DNA of 64,000 nt from NCBI GenBank assembly GCA_015680685.1, contig MNCI01001065.1, positions 721,691 to 785,690 on the forward strand, written 5' to 3'. Below are positions 42,095 through 54,250 of the stretch, in pieces (within the stretch, counting starts at the first letter, position 1; the number at the start of each line of letters is the position of its first letter). The position numbers and the translations under genes are program-made. The notes under the pieces are model-generated. The model was not told the origin of the DNA. It searched no databases and was given only the letters and a program-made list of their open reading frames with translations. Source of the DNA: Gnetum montanum (Eukaryota > Streptophyta > Gnetopsida > Gnetales > Gnetaceae).

Positions 42095-43265
42095 GAATTC
42101 CTACAAAATCATGAGAAACTGTATGACATAGGGACTCACCATTGGTTTGTTCATTAGAAATTTGATGGCACTATGATCTATGTGCACAAACACTTTGTAG
42201 CCAAGCACATAGTGCCTGAATTTCTCTAAAGCGAACACCACTGCCATCAACTCCTTTTCTATGGTGGTGTAGTTTAGTTGTGCACTTGCAATGCTCTGGC
42301 TTATGCAGTGAATGTAATATGAACATTTTTGATCATCCATCTATGTAAGCATTGTCCACAAAGCATAATTTGATGCATTGATCATCACATGAAATGATCT
42401 TGACCAATATGATGCTTGAAGAATGGGAGTTTTAACAAGCTTTCATTTCAACTGTTGAAATGCTGATTCACATGCAGGGGTTCAAAAAAATGATGCATCC
42501 TTATTTGTCAATTCTACCAATGGCTTGGCAATTTTGGAAAAATTCTCAATGAATCATCGATAATAGCTAGTATGACCGAGGAATGATTGAAATTTTTTGA
42601 CTATTTCAAGTTGATGGGTTATTCCTTGGATGACCCTTATTTTCTCAGGATTCACCTCGATATCTACTTTTGAGATGCGATGCCCCAAGACTATGTCTTT
42701 CTGGACCAAGATAACTCTTTTGTCAATTGATCCAAAGGTTTTTTTCAACACATATTTTCAACACCTACTCAAGATGGTCTAGAGCTTGCTTGAACGTAGC
42801 TCTATAGGTAGAAAAATCATCCATAAAAACTTTTACCCAACTACCAATTTGTTATTGAAAAATGTTAAGAACTAATCATTGAAATGTGGTTAGGGCATTG
42901 CATAGACCAAATGGCATCTATCAATAAGCAAAAGTCCCCTAAGGACTTGTGAAAGTTATCTTTGCTTGGTCCTCTAGTGCAATCCAAATTTGGTTATAGC
43001 CACTATAACCATCAAGAAAGCTATAATAGTTGTGCCCCGAAATGGTGTCCAATACTTCATCGATGAAAGGCAATGGAAAATGATCTCTGAAAGTTGCCAT
43101 GTTGAGCAGTTGGAAATTAATGCACACTTGCCATTTGCCTCCTTTCCTTGGCATGATCATGAGAGGACTGACCCACTCACTATTTGCAACAGGGTAGATG
43201 AATCCTGCTTTGAGGAGTTTTTCAATCTCCTTTTTGATAATCTATTTTAACTTGGGATTCAAATG
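42095..43265 (-). pseudogene. Reverse transcriptase and RNase H of AthB
   Basis: RT blocks on the minus strand: IMPRKGGKWQVCINFQLLN, LPFIDEVLDTISGHNYYSFL and DGYSGYNQ (42939-43160), then VFMDDFSTYRATFKQALDHL (about 42790). RNase H is at 42101-42340 with LNYTTIEKELMAVVFALEKF and YKVFVHIDHSAIKFLMNK. Several frame breaks occur. Confidence 0.85.
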
Positions 43266-43799
43266 TTGTTGCAGCTATCATTTCAGCTTGATGGCAGGGT
43301 CAATGTATATTTGGTGCTGGCATATTCTTGGATCTATCCTAGTGAGTTCTGAATATGACCATGCGAAGGTTGCTAACCATTTTCCATAACTTTTATCAAC
43401 TTTTTCTTCTATTCTGTAGCAAGCTTGGCATTAATAATAACCGGTCTCCCATTTTTCAAAAATACATACTCCATTCCAACTAGTAGCATCTTCAATTCAA
43501 GGGGCTCTTGTTTAAAACTATCAAGAATTTCTAGCTCACCCTAATTGACATCATCATTTGCTCCTTTGGAAAGCTGGTAGTGAACTTGCTCAAGTTTATT
43601 CATACTTGCAACGTACTTGTACATTAGGCCCTTAGTTGGTTCCATGCATAATGTACTAATGCTAGTATCAGCTGTCAGCCACTAGGTGCCTTCTTGTTTA
43701 GTGCCTGCTATGCATAGACATCTTTGGATATCAGTTTCTGGTGCACACTACTTGCATGCAAAGATAGATGTTAGCTTTACTAACCATAACTTCTACACA

Positions 43800-44175
43800 A
43801 AATGGCACCTTGAATCGTTGTACTCGATACATGAAACTCTCTTCTTCGTGATCTTTCCAAATTAATTTTCTTTTGATATTTCTAAGGAAAGATCTCTAAT
43901 GTCCATTTTAGCATCCATAGTACTTAACCACACCCTTCCTATAATAATTGGAAAGTCCCCCCTTGTAGTTCTCCACTTTGATTACTAGGAAAATAGTAGG
44001 ATATGATCACCCACAAATGGTGGTGACGATGTCTTCAACTAGTCCCAATGGAATAGTGATGGAATGGTCTGCTAGTTCTAACCAGATGTTGCTCTTCTTC
44101 AAAGAAAAAAGGTTCCACATTATGTACATCTCATACGAGATTAGATTAACAATGGAACTAGATTCAAGAAGAGCT
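43800..44175 (-). pseudogene. Aspartic protease of AthB, active site lost
   Basis: The position of the D-S-G triplet reads ALLESSSIVNLIS (about 44145-44180), so the catalytic Asp is Glu and the Gly is Ser. The rest (LADHSITIPLGLVEDIVTTI) matches AthA. The enzyme would be inactive even without the frame breaks. Confidence 0.75.
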
Positions 44176-44179
44176 TTGC

Positions 44180-46753
44180 AAGCCTCATTCCCTGCAATTT
44201 GCAAGTAAACTAGGGGACTTTCAAGATTAGCTAATTTTCTGGGTAGGTTACTAGCTCAAATCCAATTGGATACAACATGCATCATTATTACAGTATGGAT
44301 TCGAGAAGGATTTTGGTTTGAAGGGGACTCGGATAGAGAGGAAATAGAGGAAGTTAGAGGAGCAGGGTTACCAACCATTGATGTGTTTGAGGGTTTTGGT
44401 GGACTACGAGGTCGAAAGAAGGATCTTTTCTTTGTTCATGGTTTTGACCCATTGGATGGGTTAATTGATTTCAAGTTAACTTCCCTCATAGCATTTCTTT
44501 GTTGTGGTTGTGTAGACAATTCACCCTGCATGGACAAAGTAGGTAGTAGTTATGCAGGAGGTAGAGGAGTAGGTGGAGGAATAGGAGGTGCATGAGGGTA
44601 GTAGGTGGTATCCCTTCTTAGATAGGATTAGTAAGCAAAAATATGACCAGAGGAGTCCCTTGGAGATGAAGGTTGCTAAACATAATAACCATAGGGATCT
44701 AGTTGTTAGTAAGGGTATTGCTGTCTTGGAGGTGGCAATGCCTACAATTGTGGTTGTTACCACTACTGGTATAATTCATAGGGTTGTGGAGGATTTCCAC
44801 TAGAATAATATTATTATGGTTGGTGGAATTGTTGAGGATTGCCTTGTGGATAAGGTAATCTTTTGGGATTTTACCTTTGTGCAAGTCGTCGATGCAAGGC
44901 ATACACCCTAGATTCCTACAAGTGTGATACAACTGGATAACATCCCTTAGGATGTTCATACTTGCAAACATCACACCCACCATCATCATCTGAATCACTA
45001 TCCATAGCCATTCCTATTGTAGCCATTTTACCTTTATCCTTAGATATGGTGTGTTCAGCATCCTTACATCTCTGATGCTCTTGCTCACTGCTTTGCTCCT
45101 TGGACTCTTCAGCAATTTTTAGAATAGCTTGAAACCTATTATCTATGGAGTCCCTTAAATGATAAACCTTAGCCATGATTTCTAATTGCAATTTTTGGAA
45201 TGGCAAGGTTTTTTGATTAACCACCTCATCTCTTGTGAATTCATCTTGACTATCATAAAATCTAACCCCCTTTTTTTGAATAGAAGGATCTTTGTTATAT
45301 TCTTTTGCACTTTCATGTTTTTGCAGTTCTCCCTCCTCCTTAGCTACTTGCTCAATTAACTTTTGAATTTGATGGGTGCTCAACTCTATCAATCTCTCTT
45401 GGGCATAGACACCAAGGGTTTTCTTGGTTTTGGATCATAACCCATCTATGATATGGGGAAGCTAATCAAGCTAAGAGTATCCATGGTTGAGACACCTATG
45501 CAACAGAGAGTAGTATTAGTCAATAGCAACATCCATGGGCTCATGATTCCCTTTTTTCCACCATTAAATTTGTTTCCTTAGATTGGATACTCAGGAGTAC
45601 GTTTGATATTTTTCATTGAATAATTCTAACATCATACTCCATCACTTGATTGATTCTGGTTCCCAGGATCGATACCAACTTTCTACTTCTTTTATAAGTG
45701 TCCTTAGAAATAATTTTAGCTTTTTCCAGTCATTTTCAATATTTTGCAAGGCACATGCATCTTGGAAGGCCTGAAGATGATTTTGTGGATCAACATCATA
45801 TCCTCCCTCAAACCGAGGGATGTTATTCATATCTAGCCTCTTTATTATGCTATCCTTCACATGCCTTGTTGGAATCCGCACAACCTCTGCAATGTTTAAC
45901 ATGCCCCAAGTAGCAAGTAGAGGTTCATCAAGGCCATGATGGTGGTGCCTATGATGTTCCCTACTAGCCCTTCTTTCTTGATGCTGGGCTTGTCTAGATT
46001 GCCCACATCTTCAGTCATGACTATCCTGACAGTCCCTTCTATTATTTTGGTCTCATCGATCACCTCCATCATGGTTATTCCTTTTGTGGCCATGATCTAA
46101 ACTAGATGAAGAAGAACATGATGACAAAGGAGAAGAAAAAGGGGAACTTGCTTCATGCTGATACCTATCATCCTTCCTTCGATGCTTGTGACAATGATCG
46201 CAATCATTATCTCCTTTTGCCTCCTTTTCTTGAATTTCTTCTTCGAATACATTTTTGTCATTAGATCCATTTTGACCAGAACCTAGATTATGGATATGGA
46301 TTGTACATTCTAGTTGAGGGCTCCTTGAATGAAGTCAAAGAGAGGAGAATCACTAAAAAAATGGTTGCCTTCATCAATTGGGCCAAGTGGAGGTGGAAAG
46401 ATATTTAACCCCTTTCCCTTCACAAGCTCATGTTGGTGCTCCAGCTGCTAATCCCTTAATCTTTGCGCTATAGTGGGATGATAATCCCTTGAGTAGGGAT
46501 CTTGCATCTCATATTCTCCATGGAGATGTTGAAGCCTGTGTCATGTGAGCATTAGTTGAAGCATTGCTAGAACATATCAGTCAAGTGGCAACATAATGTT
46601 GCCTTCGATATCACATCACCGCATCAGTTCACCTTGATGTAAGATGAAGGTAAAGTCTGGTACATACTCATCAGGATGAGCATATATCACTCAGTATTGT
46701 TGAGGTACTTGAACTACCCTAGGTGGAGATGGGCTCCTATGAGAAGAAGGCAT
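44180..46753 (-). pseudogene. Gag of AthB
   Basis: The minus-strand ATG at 46753 begins MPSSHRSPSPPRV. Later come RLDMNNIPRFEGGYDVDPQN (about 45810), a helical Lys/Glu-rich piece with KKGVRFYDSQDEF (about 45250), an acidic DSDSDDDGG followed by CDVCKYEHPKGC (about 44960, Cys/His knuckle) and the tail before the protease. At least ten stops or shifts are seen. Confidence 0.75.
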
Positions 46754-46893
46754 TTTGTGTTAATAACTTGTAACCAAGGTGCAGTTAAGGTTCAATTTAA
46801 TAATAATAATTTTAATTTTGTTTTCATAGTATTTGACTCTTAGGGTTTGAATAATGAGATTACTAAGTTTATATAGTGCACAAAGAAATATAG

Positions 46894-46912
46894 TCCCTAG
46901 CAATAGTGGCAA
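46894..46912 (-). promoter_or_regulatory. Primer-binding site of AthB
   Basis: The minus strand reads TTGCCACTATTGCTAGGGA next to the 5' LTR. It is slightly diverged from the AthA site. Confidence 0.75.
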
Positions 46913-47793
46913 TGATGAGCAGCAAGGTACCCCTATGCCCAATCATACAAATAACAAGCGTTCACGTGCAATCTCGTCGAATTTCGTAGACTATAGTTAC
47001 TAAGTACACTAGAGCTAAATAGTGTGTGCATGTTGTTCATTCTTTGTCTTCCTAGTTCCACTTGTGGAATGAAATTGTATGGTTAAGTGTGACTGAGGCA
47101 TAAGATTTTTATTATTTTGTGTTTTTCTGGAATTACTCACCTGGAATAAGAATAAAAGTAAGAGTGATTAAAAATAAGAGTGATTAACTGCTATGTAACT
47201 ATAGTCTAATCTAGCCTAACACAAGTAATCGTTCCCACTTTCTGAACACATCCTGAACTTCATGTGAACAATGCTGGGCTGTCAAATGCTAATCATTTCT
47301 GAGCTACCAATGGTCACACGTATGCTCGAAGGGGTCGTGCTTGTGTATCTTAATAAGTTTCTTGATTAATCAAAATTAATTACTACATAAATAATATTAA
47401 TGTAATTGTATGAAATAACAATATGTAAATTCATAAGAAAGAAAATCTCAAGTGTTGCAAGGAATGGATCAAAGAGCTCGTCTTTATTGCCAACACAATG
47501 GTGTGCTTAGGTACATCAATGCTTGAATAAAGATCTATTTACACTTAGACCTCTTGTTGCGGGCACTTGGAAAATATTCTAACTTTCAAATGGACAAACT
47601 GCAAGAGTTTCACAAATGACTACTAAAAACTTACTCCCAACTGTGCACCTGGACATTGTATTTATAGACCTGGGAGTAACCTTGTGATATCGAATGTATG
47701 ATATCACATCATGGGTAGCGATATCGTGTACTTGATGTCGTGTACCCAATATCAAGACTGTGATATCAGAGTGATAAACAACATAATTTATCA
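46913..47793 (-). repeat. 5' LTR of AthB
   Basis: It runs from TGATGAGCAGCAAGG to CATAATTTATCA on the plus strand, directly followed by the CCTAT duplication. It is longer than its partner by 26 bp. Confidence 0.9.
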
Positions 47794-48591
47794 CCTATGA
47801 TGTTCTCTACTAATCCTTCTTTCATGCTAGTAGGTCTCTCTGGATTGCCCACACCTTCAATCATGGCTATCTTGATGGTCCCTTCTATTGTTCTGGTCTC
47901 GTCGGTCACCTCCATCATGGTCATGCCCTGTATGGCCACGATCTAAGCTAGATGAAGAAGAATAAGATGATGATGAAGGGGAAGAGGAAGGAGAACTTGC
48001 TTCATACTGATGCCTATTACCCTTTCTTCGATGATTATGATCACGATTGTGATTGTGACCTCCTTTTCCCCCCTTATCATGACTTGCACCTCCAGGTCCA
48101 TTTTTGTCATTGGATCCATTCTAACTAGAACTTGGATTATGAATTGTGGATTTCACATTTTGGTGAGGGCCCCCTAAACAAAGTCAAAGAGAGGAGAATC
48201 ATCAAAGAAGTGATAACCTCCATCTAATGGGCCAAGCGGAGGTGGAAAGGTGTTTGACCCCTTGCCCTTCACAAGCTCGTGTTGGTGCTCCAGTTGATGA
48301 TCCCTTAACCTTTGTGCTATAGTGGGATGATAATTCCTTGAATTGGGATCTTGCATCTCATACTCTCTGTGAAGATGTTGAAGTCTGTGTCATGCAAGCA
48401 TTAGCTGGAACAGGTCAATCAAGTGGCAACAAAATGTTTCCTTCCATGTTGATCCATTGCAGCATTTCATCTTGATTTAAGATGAAGGTGAAGTTTGGTA
48501 CATACTCATTAGGATGAGCATATACCATCTGATATTGTTGAGGCACTTAGTTTTCCTTGGGAGGAGATAGGCTCCTATGAGAAGAAGACAT
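47794..48591 (-). pseudogene. Gag of AthA, N-terminal part
   Basis: The minus-strand ATG at 48591 reads MSSSHRSLSPPKEN and continues with YQMVYAHPNEYVPNFTFIL and NYHPTIAQRLRDHQLEHQHE, then a His/Asp/Arg/Ser-rich stretch. Stops interrupt it. It ends at the target duplication CCTAT created by AthB. Confidence 0.75.
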
Positions 48592-48748
48592 TTTATGTTA
48601 GTGAATTTATATGTAGTGTGTAGTTAAGTTTCAATTTAATTATAATAATAACTTTTGTTTTTATATTTTTAGAAGATTGGACTCTTAGGGTTCAAACAAT
48701 GAGGTCACTAAGTTTCACTTAGTTTAGATAGTGAACGTAGAACTAAAG

Positions 48749-48767
48749 TCCCTAGCAACAATGCCAA
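48749..48767 (-). promoter_or_regulatory. Primer-binding site of AthA
   Basis: The minus strand reads TTGGCATTGTTGCTAGGGA abutting the 5' LTR end. AthB has the same block at 46894-46912. Confidence 0.8.
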
Positions 48768-49624
48768 TGATGAGTGGTGAGGTCCCCTACATCCAATCAT
48801 ATGAATCACAAGTGTTCACGTGCAATTTGGTCAAATTTTGTAGACTTTAATTACCAAGTACGCTAGAGCTAGATAGTGAGTTCATGTTGTCCATTCATTG
48901 TCTTTCCAATCTCACTTGTGAAATGCAAATGTATGGTGAAATGCATAGGATTTTTATTATTTTGTGTTTTATCGATTGATACTCTAAAATAAGAATAAAA
49001 GTAAGAGTAATTAAGTGCTAAGTAAACTATGGTCTAGTCTAGCCTAACATAAGTAACCATTCCCACTTCTTGGGCACATCTTGAACTTTGTGTAAACATT
49101 GCTAGGTCATCAAATGCTAACCATTTCTGAGCTACCAAGTGTAACATGTATGTTCGAAGGGGTTGTGCTTGTGTATTTTAATGAGTTGTATAATTAATCA
49201 AAATTAATTCCTGCATGAATAACATTAATGTAAATTGAATGAGATCACAATATATATAAATGCATAAGAAAGAAAGTCTCAAGTGTTGTAAGGTGAATCA
49301 AAGAGCTTGTCTTTATTGCCAACAAAATGGTATGTTCAGGTACATCAATGCTTGAATAAAGATCTAATCACACTTAGACCTCTTACTGTGGGCACTTGGA
49401 CAATATTCTAACTCTAAAATGAACAAACTACAAGAGTTTCCCTACTTTACTACCAAAAACTACTCAATCATGTGCCTAGTGGTTGTATTTATAGACTTGA
49501 GAATAACCCTGCAATATTGAGTGCACGATATTGCATCTTAGGCTATGATATTGTGTACCCAATATTGTATACTTGATATCACGGTCGCTCTAATATTAGA
49601 GCATATGAAAAACATGATTCATCG
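48768..49624 (-). repeat. 5' LTR of AthA
   Basis: It runs from TGATGAGTGGTGAGG to ATGATTCATCG on the plus strand; the last base has changed from A to G. It is collinear with 29789-30656. Confidence 0.9.
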
Positions 49625-49629
49625 ATATC

Positions 49630-50046
49630 TTTGCTTGATAGTAGATGTCTATTGTTTTTGTAAGATGTCTTCATTGATTTTCCTTCACTTTGGCCAAGAC
49701 GTTTGCTGTTTCTTCGAGATGACTTCTCTGCATACAAGGCTTCAATACTAAGGCTTTTGATCTTCAAAGAATCTCCTTTGAGGCTTGAAGTCTTCATTTC
49801 TTGTCCATGCTCTTTGAACTTATTTGTGCTTCATCGAGACCTTGTAAATGTCCTTCTTCTTTGAACTCTTGAAATTGCTCTTTCAATGTCCAACATGTCT
49901 TTTACTCTTCTTAGCTTTGATGTGTTATTTCTTGAGCTCTCTTTTAGTCTTTTTCCATCATGGACTTAGCTTGCAAACACAATAGTAATAAACACATCCT
50001 TTATTCTCCATTTTGCTTAATGTTTTGACATACCAAAAGGTCAACT
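49630..50046 (-). repeat. 5' LTR of the copia-like element, right part
   Basis: It continues the LTR interrupted at 29788 (TTTGCTTGATAGTAGATGTC here against ATTGCTTGATAGTAGACATC at 27388) and ends AAAAGGTCAACT. Confidence 0.8.
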
Positions 50047-50309
50047 TTCATAGCTATAATTAGATCATATGGTACTTGTTGCTTTTATCTACATTAGGCT
50101 CCATTTTTGTCAAGAATATTTAAAATTTGTAGTATGTTTTATCTATTTATATTTCTTGTCATTCTTCTTTATCACTATGAATTTATGGGTATAGTGTCAT
50201 GGTTCTTTCTCAATACCATCATCATGGTATTGTGATAAAACATTTGAGTTGTTTATATTAATTAAGGATTAATTAAGTTCTATTATTACCTACTTAATTT
50301 AGTGACAAT

Positions 50310-52845
50310 AGTTTAGTAATGTAGCAACTGAAAACATCAGTGGCTGGAACACTGAGAGGTCATCCGGCGTACAGCCTAACCCTGGATCCATGCGAGGCCC
50401 GTGCTAAATGTAAATGGATGTAGGGTGCCTTGAACGGTCTAGTCAATTAGATAGGGACTTAAGCAGTGTACAATAACCTTTTGTAAATGTTGGTTTTAAG
50501 GTTGTTATATGCATGTTGATCGATAAGTGATAAACGTGAATTGATTGAAAATAATGCAAAACATAAAAATAACAAAACAAAAATGAAAAAAGTATAGATA
50601 AGAAAGTGCACTGCCCCAAGATCGAGGGTCTGATCTTTATTGGATTGAAGAAGGTGTACAACAGATGGTAGTGGGAACAAGCATAGCTTGCAATGAAGTA
50701 GTAGGGTCACAGTTCTTGAAACTACTATTAATAGCTCACTAATAGGAACCCTCTACTTGCTAGTCTCCTTGCCAAAGCTAATCACTAGAGAGCTAAAATG
50801 CCAAGATCTCAACCAAAAAAGCCAACCATCAGAGAAGTAATTGCCAAAAGTCAACAATGCCAAAAGTTGATTGAATGCTTCAAGCCAACAATGCCAAAAG
50901 CCAACCTCACTAGAATGCTTCCAAAAGCCAACCCCTTGAACATTGTTCACTGGGGTAATTATAGAGTTAGATGTGGGAGAGAAACGTGGTTTGGGTGCCA
51001 TGTGCCCTGGGTCCCACAAAGTGCGAACGTGACTATGCTGTGTTGCTATGCAATGTTGAAAACTGCCATGCTGTGACCATACCCTTCATGCTACATATGC
51101 TAAAGTCCAGTGAGCTACTATGTTTACTATAAAGAAAACTTCCAATCAGTAAATGTAAAGTAAAGCCTGTGCTCTAGGACTATGTCTTCTCTACTCTTGT
51201 GAGTAGGGTCAACTGTAGGGAAAACTTTGGGAATGGTTAGGAGGTGCAAAACAAGGCAAACTTGCTGATTTCGCCTGTTGGAGAGGTGTTGAGATGAGAA
51301 TAACCATTGCTAACAAGTTTTGTAGCTAACCAAAGATGTCTTGAGGTTACTACACAAGTGTTACATTGTTTACGCTCTCCAGTGTATGTAGCGTAAATAC
51401 CTGCATGCTACACTATGTAGCGTAGTCGCCGATCTTAAATAAAATCTTGCCTATAAATTGAAAATACTTGTCTGAGGCCTAGCTAAGCAAGTGATTGGAA
51501 CCCCGTCTTTCATGTTGAAAGGTCTTGGGACCTGGTGAAGTCATTTGTGGGATACTTTGGTGTTTTGCATCCTTGCTACACTGTGTTATGTTGTGTAGTG
51601 TAGCATAGTGTAGTAGCCAATATGACATGCATCCTCATCTAGTTTTGCAATGCTTTATCAAGAAAATTTGCTTAGAGCCTGAGGGTGAAGTAGGAAAACC
51701 AATCTTGAAGGTTGAAGTGTGACCAAGTGCAATCCTCTTGCTGAAACCACTTGGTATAGGGCTTTTGTGTGTTCTGTCATTGCTACGTTGTGCTACAATG
51801 CGTAGCATAGCACCCAGCTTGGCTTGGATTCTAACTTAATCTTGCAAATGTTTTGTCGTGGGATGTTAGTCATGTCCTGGTGTGTCAATGGAGCAAACCT
51901 GTTCATTGGTTGAAACCTAGGCAAATGTGCCTACTCCATTAGTGCCATATGAGTGGGAGTATTGCAAGAGTGTATCCCTACTATGTTGTGCTATAGTGCG
52001 TAGCATAGCACAATGTAGCACTTAAGTGAAGAGGACCTCGACTGAAATTTCCCAGATTTTTGTTATGTCACTTTGCTTGTGCATCAAGGATGAAGTGGGG
52101 CAGATTCTTTGGAGGGTTGAGTCATCATGAATGTGCATCTTCAGTATCTGTTTAGTCTTCTTGAGGCCTATTACATTGTGTAGCATAGCATAGTGTAGCA
52201 GGTTTCTTTAGTTAGAAAACTTTGTGAACTATTTAGCTCATCTTGAACACTTTTGACAGCTCCTAACATGATCTCTAGGTAGATCATCAGTTGGGTCGAG
52301 TACGAAGCTGGGTAGGCTAGAGAGTTTAGCAAGCCTATTAGCCAGGGCAATAGACAACTTGCTAGACTGTACAATCTACCTTTAGTACCTACATTGTCTG
52401 GATGATCCATCGTGATGCTACACTTGTGGAAATCCTTGCCCAAATTTCAAGACTCTAATGAAGCATGAAAGCCTTGAAATTTTATGGTGTTTCAATGGCC
52501 CCTCTTTGTTGACATCTGGAGGATCTACCTGAGAGACATTGACAAAGAATACGAAACACCATCATAAACAAGATGTTAACATCACTCTTCAGTAGTCACT
52601 CATATGTCGCATTGCACTATGCTTGGGAGTACTGGGCTAGTTATGTAAGGAAAGGGGGAAAATGATGGATTTGGGGGAACAGGTTCAGGGAAGGAAAATA
52701 TGTAACATAGCATGATCCCTCATCGGAGTGCTTGTGAGGGAATTAACATGCATGGGCATCTTTCTTTGCTAGCTTTTGACCTCTCCTTGGAGTGCTTAGA
52801 GATGGTTATTTTGAAATAGCTGCGATGCCATTTGTTTTGGGCACT
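50310..52845 (-). repeat. Putative 3' LTR of TatA, with degenerate ~195-bp repeats
   Basis: The right end is placed where a minus-strand purine run (A-rich, then GAGGGGACAAG) meets TGCCCAAAAC at about 52845. The left end near 50310 is a guess. Between about 51370 and 52205 a GTAGC(A/G)TAG-type palindromic block recurs at roughly 180-205-bp spacing (near 51416, 51600, 51802, 52000 and 52178). No ORF is recognised. Confidence 0.4.
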
Positions 52846-52863
52846 TGTCCCCTCTTTTTTTTT

Positions 52864-54250
52864 TAGCTTTTTTTGCTCTTTTGTATTTTTTGTGCTTTTC
52901 TTCTACTGTTCAGCCACGTTGACTTGGAAACAACCTTGTTGTTGCAAGGCAGGTGTTTCATCCTCAAGATGAGTTGTGTTACATCCCTGTGGGGCTTTGA
53001 CTTGCCTACGGATGCTTTGCATGAGGCAAGTTGTGTTACGCTCATCATGGACTTGGCGGTTGGGCATGTGGGAGGGCTTTATATGCATCAGGAAATCTTG
53101 TAAAGGAGATGTTAAAAATTGCAAGTATAAGGAACGAGGTTNNNNNNNNNNNNNNNNNNNNNNNNNNNNNNNNGCGGGGGTGTGCACTCCCAAGTATCTA
53201 AGCTAGTCAAAACGACCACTTCGAAACAATGTAGTGTCTTGGCTCTCGTGGCAAAACGTATCTCTAAATGATGCCATCTTGGCTTGTATCCTAGAAACAC
53301 AATAGAGAGCAAACCAAAAAGAAACAACCATTAGGTGAAGTGAGGGCAAAGTCCCGCTTCCTTTAGACATCATTGGAGTAGCGAGTATTGTTGCTGAGGT
53401 GTGCGATGTCCAAAGCATGAAGGCTAGTAGAGGTTATGGCAGCGGCAAGCAGGAAACGTTGGCACTGAAGAGGCTAGGAGCGGTGACGATGCAAGTGCTT
53501 AGGATTCCTTGCCCATGGAAAACATAATGTAGTTCAACTATAAGGTGAGAAGCCTAACAGCTGAACATCTTTTGGACTTGAATAGTGATCAGGGATGGAA
53601 GGTAGCAACTTTGTGGCTAGGCTAAAATAGTGTTGGGACTCTAGCAGTAGGTTCTGACAGTAAGAGCTACTACTAGGATGAGTGGCAATGGTAGTGGTAG
53701 CTTTAGAAAGTTAGCAAGATGTCAAACGACATCTCCGGAAGGTTAGCAAGATGCCAACGGTGGTGATGCTGCATGTGTTTCAGAGGGTGTTTCCTTAGCA
53801 TCGTGAACTGTGTTATGGAACTGTAGCATCCCACCTTGTGTTGTCCAGAAACCTAGAATTATGCATGCTCGCTTGTTTGTAGGGTTGTGGATGTGAGCTA
53901 GGTATTGCACTACAAAACTAGTTTAGGGTCTTGATAGACCATTAGATGTGCTGGTTTAAGATTCCAGCAAACCGTGAAGTGCTAGTTTAAGGTCCTAATA
54001 GACCGCTGTGCTAGTTTAACATCATAGCAGATAGTGGATGGCCAGTTGAAGGTCATAGCGGACCATGCTATGGGTTCTAGTTTTATGTCATAGCCCAAGG
54101 ACATCCTGTGCTAGTTTATAGTAATAGTGGACTTGCTATGCTAGTTTATAGTCATAGTGGAATATCTGTGCTAGTTTTACATCATAGAAGATATATTTTG
54201 CCAATTTTACATTGTAGTGTATGACTGTCTTACCTTTCTTTGTACCTAAT
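52864..54250 (-). other. TatA non-coding region between integrase and 3' LTR
   Basis: This includes the 53142-53173 gap. No coding signal is seen. From about 53905 to 54230 a loose repeat TGCTAGTTTA...CATAGCGGAC occurs about nine times at 30-55-bp spacing. Confidence 0.5.
53142..53173. other. Assembly gap (32 N)
   Basis: The gap lies in the TatA non-coding region. Confidence 1.

Larger units (their letters stand above)
37986..47793 (-). mobile_element. AthB: Athila-like element nested in AthA gag
   Basis: The LTRs are 37986-38840 (3') and 46913-47793 (5'), with a perfect CCTAT duplication (37981-37985 and 47794-47798) inside the gag sequence of AthA. It has the same order as AthA. The LTRs differ at roughly a tenth of sites in the part I compared by eye, and the 5' LTR has a small internal duplication (AAGAGTGATTA, about 47159). 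Coding regions carry stops. The element is 9.8 kb. Confidence 0.9.
29789..49624 (-). mobile_element. AthA: Athila-like Ty3/gypsy element
   Basis: The LTRs are 29789-30656 (3') and 48768-49624 (5'). Reading on the minus strand: 5' LTR, primer-binding site (48767-48749), gag (interrupted by AthB), protease, RT, RNase H, integrase, a 2-kb non-coding stretch, polypurine tract, 3' LTR. RT has FMDDFS and DGYSGYN, typical of the Athila lineage. Without AthB it is about 10.0 kb. The target duplication is ATGTT (29784-29788) and ATATC (49625-49629). The empty site in the sister LTR (about 27381) reads ATGTC, so each copy has one transition. Confidence 0.85.
26485..50046 (-). mobile_element. Copia-like non-autonomous element, interrupted by AthA
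   Basis: The left LTR (26485-27774) is followed by a polypurine tract on the minus strand. Then come about 1.27 kb without coding capacity and a second, left-truncated LTR copy, 29051-29788, continuing at 49630-50046 after the AthA insertion. LTR starts (minus) read TGTTGACC. No gag or pol was found, so this is a non-autonomous or internally deleted element. No target duplication was found, and the right LTR lacks about 150 bp of its left end, so the two LTRs could also come from separate copies. Confidence 0.6.

Noticed and set aside
50370-50410. Possible rDNA or tRNA-like segment (CCGGCGTACAGCCTAACCC)
   Set aside because: No cloverleaf or rRNA block could be drawn; it is part of the TatA LTR.
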